The position numbers and the translations under genes were made by a program. A DNA stretch of 64,000 nucleotides, taken from assembly GCA_949358305.1 (NCBI GenBank), contig OX442314.1, positions 61,947,369-62,011,368 on the forward strand, read 5' to 3'. Source of the stretch: Strigamia acuminata (lineage: Eukaryota > Arthropoda > Chilopoda > Geophilomorpha > Linotaeniidae). This document shows, piece after piece, positions 61,101 to 64,000 of the stretch (position 1 is its first letter; each line of letters begins with the position of its first letter). Below the pieces are notes generated by a model, which did no database searches, was not told the DNA's origin, and saw nothing but the letters and a program-made list of their open reading frames with translations.

Positions 61101-63078
61101 AGAGCAGTCTCCTCGCCAATCACCGCCTGGTTCTCCAGCGAGATACATCACATATCGCCGGAAAACCCGTGGAGCAGATCTTTCTCATACAGTGTCGGTA
61201 TTTGACGATACTCCAATGTCTCCTGCTCCAATTCAGCACATAGTCGGGACTGAAGTCTTGCCTGCTACGGATCGCCATACTGCATATATTTGGCGACCCA
61301 TTGGGGGAGATTCCGAGTGCAGTGATTGGAGACGCGAGGAACACCTTCGGAAGGATCAAGTTCCGGGATCGATTAAAACGGACGTTTACTATTTTCCGAT
61401 GCCGGGCATTCGACTCAGATCTCAGAGGGATGTTGATGAATACTGTATGCTCAACAACATCGATTATGACCCCAGTTTATTTATTTGGAGCAACATCGAG
61501 TACACATTGCCTACGATTCCGGGTGCTCGCCATGCGGCTCATCTTTGTAGAACGGAACCAGCTTCCTATGCTGAAATCCCGAAATTTTCCGATGCTCCGA
61601 AGTGGCGGGAAGCCATTAAGGAAGAGCTCGACACATTTACCGAAAGAGAAGTTTATCTCGAAGTTCCAAGACCACCGGATACTACGATTCTTGGCTGCAA
61701 ATGGCTTTTTAAGCTTAAGACCGATGCAGCAGGGACGATCACCAGATATCGAGCTCGTTTAGTCGCCCAGGGTTTTCGTCAAACTCTCGGAGTCGACTAC
61801 GATGAAGTTTTTAGTCCGGTGGTGAATTTCGTCTTAATCCGTTTATTCTTCTGTCTTCTCGTAGTGTTGCGTGGTTGGAAGGATGCACACTTAGATGTGA
61901 AATGTGCGTACCTGTATGGCGAACTTAAACACAAAGTCTACATGCGGATCCCTGCAGGTGCCACATGTTCCAACCCCAACAATGTGTGGCTACTCGTTAA
62001 ATCCCTTTACGGCCTCCACCAGTCGGGAAGACAATGGTTCGAAAAATTGGACGAAACGCTTCGAGACCTCGGATTCCGAAGAATGCCCGCGTGTAATTGT
62101 GTTTACGTCTTCGGAAATTCCGCTATCATGTTAGTCTACGTGGACGATATTATTTTATTCTACGCATCCGACAGTGTTTTCGACCAATTGATCCGACTCA
62201 TCAGTTCGAAATTCCAAATCGTCAATCTCGGTCCGATTACGAAATTGTTAGGTGTCGAGTTTATCCGTGATATGGGACGCACATTCATTTCCCAACGTGC
62301 TTATATTGCGAAGATCATCAAAAAGTTCGGTACCTCGACCAACAAGCTCGTGAAAGTTCCCGTGACACCCGGGACGACACTCGTCAGAGGATCGACCGAG
62401 AATTTGGAAGATTTTCCATACCGCTCGCTGATCGGATCGCTGTTATTTTTGGCTTCGAGGACACGCCCCGATATACTTTACTCCGTTATCCATTTATCGC
62501 AATACAACACCTGCTATAATAAGACCCACATTCGAGCATTACTTCAGGTTCTACAGTACGTCGCTAACACCGCGCACTTTTGCATCGAATTATCCGGCTG
62601 TACATCTTCACAATTGTGGGCTTACACCGACGCGTCGTGGGCATGCGATCCGGAGACATCATTAAGTTTCGGCGGCTATATTACTTTCATCGGCAACATT
62701 CCAATCGGCTGGTCCTGTCGTAAACAGTCGACCGTGGCATGCTCAACAATGGAAGCAGAATTTATCGCCCTTGTTGAGTGTGTCAAGGAGCTTTACTGGT
62801 TGGACCACGTTTATCTTCAGTTTCCGATCCTCAACCGATTATCGCGACCCGTCATTTATTCCGACGCTCTCTCGGCCATACAGTTTACTTCCAACGATGT
62901 CGAAACTTCGAAAACTCGACATATTCGTGTACGTTATCATTGGCTCAGGGAGTGGTATACGGCGGGACGCTTTGAACTCCGAAAAGTGCCCGGCGACCTG
63001 AACGTCGCTGACATCTTCACGAAGTGGCTCGGATCGGAGCGTTTACAATCGTTGATTTCTCGGATTTTCCGATTGTGA
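58120..63078 (+). CDS. Copia-3 gag-pol polyprotein (appears intact)
   Basis: 1652 residues from the ATG at 58120. Gag (LGVGNYEQWQRSMRMLL); CCHC CFNCDQMGHYANKC (residue 231); protease VDCGATDH (Asp 321; Cys replaces the Ser/Thr usual after Asp, as in Copia-2); integrase HSRLGHLH..CNDC, LLHMDLWGP, RSDRGGEF, GTAERINRT; Ser/acidic linker (about 860-1030); RT with KWLFKLK, LYGLHQSGRQW and intact YVDD (1340-1343, bases 62137-62148); RNase H YTDASWACD, STMEAEF, and the C-terminal VADIFTKWLGSERL. No stop or frameshift is visible. It is the closest relative of Copia-2 in the window and keeps the second RT aspartate that Copia-2 has lost. With identical LTRs it is likely to be recently active. Confidence 0.95.
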   Translation: MHKSGDSSSKIPVLGVGNYEQWQRSMRMLLKSEGLWRHVTEEKEAEHLATLTEKEKDRYMTKKDKALGHIYIQVSEPKRSVLDTCNTPKEAWDALAKIYAPSSRARRAAMRWEFLNLQIGPNEDMPDFIARVDHYVRQLKDVKEETSPDHHAYQYLKGLPPEYAQATFAIYHWPDDKFTPTLVAEQLISEQSRLRSAGLLRTTPPTAHASAKGQFRQRNKSGARDLSTIRCFNCDQMGHYANKCPHPRRENPNPNQSTASVQRSSRSKSRRRNKTAVAKVEDTRPRGSSRPIRKGTFFCSAPQVVERPVAHFMQSNEWIVDCGATDHVTHVRALFTDFTNIPPFDIELGQGKSQVTGRGTVQLLTSVDDADCVLDLTNVLYAPNFEANLISVSKIDKTRHHIHIFNGEVNVYESDYRLPIIRAKERGGLYYLDGLCSAPISSTTVSTATPPTIQPVKTLVTTEVDFDNVPKPVKGKQKQREITDYRFDLPAVESVKAIPTQPIPNLTDPTHFPVLTPVPPPVIVNPTTQSYSNALQCLPISPPPGNLPPSQKKVIANPASVKDATGLWHSRLGHLHTNAMKLLAANDQVYGLQPAEVRQELSCNDCRIAKSTRASHKPDPNPCTSKPLDLLHMDLWGPAPLTSLGGSDYVFTIIDDATRYTWIIPLAQKSQTFGAFKDFVARVERIQNTRVKAIRSDRGGEFMSNEFLNYLKEKGIQGQRTNPASPQMNGTAERINRTMADSVRSLISETRLPDDLWAELAVTFAYVKNRSPHSRLNNQIPYILWRQRALSLRHLRKMGSKCWVHYTAPGRKKLDPRAWEGYLVGYATGTRGYRVWNPVEDRVYETVHVKIDERQSYRKSLRGASQRPEETFSDVGQQSVSFNDNVQFHDWPRGSDSEHSDHSDDDSDNGGASHVSGVSTSHSVHTPVIQLPPPTTPEQLLLDACALQLPSSASLGHSQSYPILYQEGDTDDDIADFDDQAILPRTSDFTGTSAEQSPRQSPPGSPARYITYRRKTRGADLSHTVSVFDDTPMSPAPIQHIVGTEVLPATDRHTAYIWRPIGGDSECSDWRREEHLRKDQVPGSIKTDVYYFPMPGIRLRSQRDVDEYCMLNNIDYDPSLFIWSNIEYTLPTIPGARHAAHLCRTEPASYAEIPKFSDAPKWREAIKEELDTFTEREVYLEVPRPPDTTILGCKWLFKLKTDAAGTITRYRARLVAQGFRQTLGVDYDEVFSPVVNFVLIRLFFCLLVVLRGWKDAHLDVKCAYLYGELKHKVYMRIPAGATCSNPNNVWLLVKSLYGLHQSGRQWFEKLDETLRDLGFRRMPACNCVYVFGNSAIMLVYVDDIILFYASDSVFDQLIRLISSKFQIVNLGPITKLLGVEFIRDMGRTFISQRAYIAKIIKKFGTSTNKLVKVPVTPGTTLVRGSTENLEDFPYRSLIGSLLFLASRTRPDILYSVIHLSQYNTCYNKTHIRALLQVLQYVANTAHFCIELSGCTSSQLWAYTDASWACDPETSLSFGGYITFIGNIPIGWSCRKQSTVACSTMEAEFIALVECVKELYWLDHVYLQFPILNRLSRPVIYSDALSAIQFTSNDVETSKTRHIRVRYHWLREWYTAGRFELRKVPGDLNVADIFTKWLGSERLQSLISRIFRL

Positions 63079-63269
63079 CTTTATCGTGACATTCCTGTGT
63101 TAGTTTTTCCCGATTATGAGAGTCATCGAGATCAGAGGGAATAGTCGGGCTTCCGTAGAGTTTTACATTTATAGTACCCGGCTCGGTGATTCGACTTAAT
63201 GATTTTCATTTTGTTTAATGTTTACACTGTAATTCCAGTATGCGTTTATATTTCCCCTGAACATTTAAG

Positions 63270-63284
63270 ATCGAAGGGGGGATT
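63270..63284 (+). other. Copia-3 polypurine tract
   Basis: GATCGAAGGGGGGATT block directly upstream of the 3' LTR. Confidence 0.8.
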
Positions 63285-63834
63285 TGTTGGTCCTAAGACC
63301 AAATTTATTATCGATATCAAATGTTCATACTTTATATAATTCAATTTCAAATCAGTTATTTCGATGTTTGATGTCTTATTCGTTATATTTCGCTTTTGCA
63401 CACATTGTGTGCTGTCCCGTATGTAATTCCATACCTGCATAATGTTTTTCAGTATGATTTGTTCTTTTGTTTTGACATCTAATGTCAATTATTGCCACCA
63501 GAGTGTGTTCTCACTCTTCTTCTTTTTCCAACATGGCGCCATGCATGGGTTTTGCACAGCTTAGCCATGGTTTCACCACAAATGTAATGTATCATTTTCT
63601 TATTAAATTGTTTTATTGTTTTTACACATTGTCTTTGCATTAAAGCACATTCAGTGCTGTTTTTCACGCGCACATAAGCGTCCTTAAGACGCGCGCATTT
63701 GGTAAACGATACGGTGAACGTATCGACGACGTCGTGCACGAAGCACGACGCCATTTTGTTTTGGCTTATCATTTCACGCTTCTCGTCGGCATTTCGCCGA
63801 CCACTGCGCGCTCCTCTGCTACCAGTTACCTACA
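63285..63834 (+). repeat. Copia-3 3' LTR
   Basis: 550 bp, same as the 5' LTR by eye, followed by the TATTT duplication. Confidence 0.95.
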
Positions 63835-64000
63835 TATTTAATCTTGTGGAATGTTGGCCATCATTTATGGTTAGTACGACATTTCTTACTGCCACAGTAT
63901 AAACTATTCTCCCTTCTGCTAATGTGACATTCTTGGCTTCTGTATTTCTGAGATGTTGGAATTTGTTAACATCACCCGTCATGTGTGACGTGGCCCCCGA
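63835..64000 (-). pseudogene. Copia-4 protease region, continuing beyond the window
   Basis: Minus-strand reading gives SGATSHMTGDVNKF, the copia protease active-site region, and runs through the TATTT duplication into the fragment at 56450-56508. This shows that Copia-3 split Copia-4 and that the rest of Copia-4 gag lies past 64000. Confidence 0.85.

Larger units (their letters stand above)
56513..63834 (+). mobile_element. Copia-3, complete Ty1/copia LTR retrotransposon
   Basis: 7322 bp with 550-bp LTRs that appear identical, initiator-Met PBS, one intact polyprotein frame, polypurine tract, and a 5-bp duplication TATTT (56508-56512 and 63835-63839). Inserted into Copia-4 on the opposite strand. 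Confidence 0.96.

Overview
The window is transposon- and satellite-dominated DNA from an animal genome, most likely an invertebrate. Two observations support this. There is no prokaryotic gene organisation, and almost all long reading frames are LTR-retrotransposon polyproteins. Three Ty1/copia elements also carry a primer-binding site beginning TGGTAGCAGAGG, the complement of the 3' end of animal-type initiator tRNA-Met; plant copia elements usually read TGGTATCAGAGC. The species cannot be named from sequence alone.

Layout. 1-3800: low-complexity, fold-back and palindrome-rich repeats. 4577-11049: Copia-2 (minus strand, full-length polyprotein, RT active site changed to YVDN, both LTRs truncated). 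11058-18022: Copia-1 (plus strand, 468-bp LTRs differing at one base by eye, TSD ACAAC). It sits in a satellite locus whose pieces lie at 18023-20159, 39857-40805 and 46517-50415. The locus has a 32-bp family, a 20-bp family and a CCACCTCG-rich linker. 20160-39856: Gypsy-A (minus strand, 204-bp LTRs, TSD AAAAT), split inside gag by Gypsy-C (25170-39174, plus strand, 14.0 kb, apparently identical 676-bp LTRs). 40806-46516: Gypsy-B, a relative of Gypsy-A on the plus strand (TSD GCAAC). 50416-53702: the only stretch that looks non-transposon. It holds a broken, unrecognised protein-coding gene whose 3' part lies in a 400-bp-arm inverted repeat. 53703-64000: an older decayed copia (Copia-4, minus strand) interrupted by a 344-bp TIR element with a 9-bp TSD and by Copia-3 (56513-63834, plus strand, 550-bp LTRs, TSD TATTT, intact 1652-residue polyprotein).

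How the parts work together. Copia-1 and Copia-3 look potentially autonomous: LTR, PBS, one gag-PR-IN-RT-RNaseH frame and PPT. Gypsy-A and Gypsy-B each have one disabling lesion in a different enzyme, so both would depend on other copies. Gypsy-C is the most unusual object. Gag and pol are joined by an ATGA stop/start overlap. Its pol has a long proline-rich insert with an AT-hook-like motif between RNase H and integrase. Downstream of pol is a third frame (757 residues) with paired CxxCxGxG motifs and no envelope features. Its insertion left no target-site duplication. Relative order from nesting: Copia-4 before its TIR insert and Copia-3; the satellite before Copia-1, Gypsy-A and Gypsy-B; Gypsy-A before Gypsy-C.
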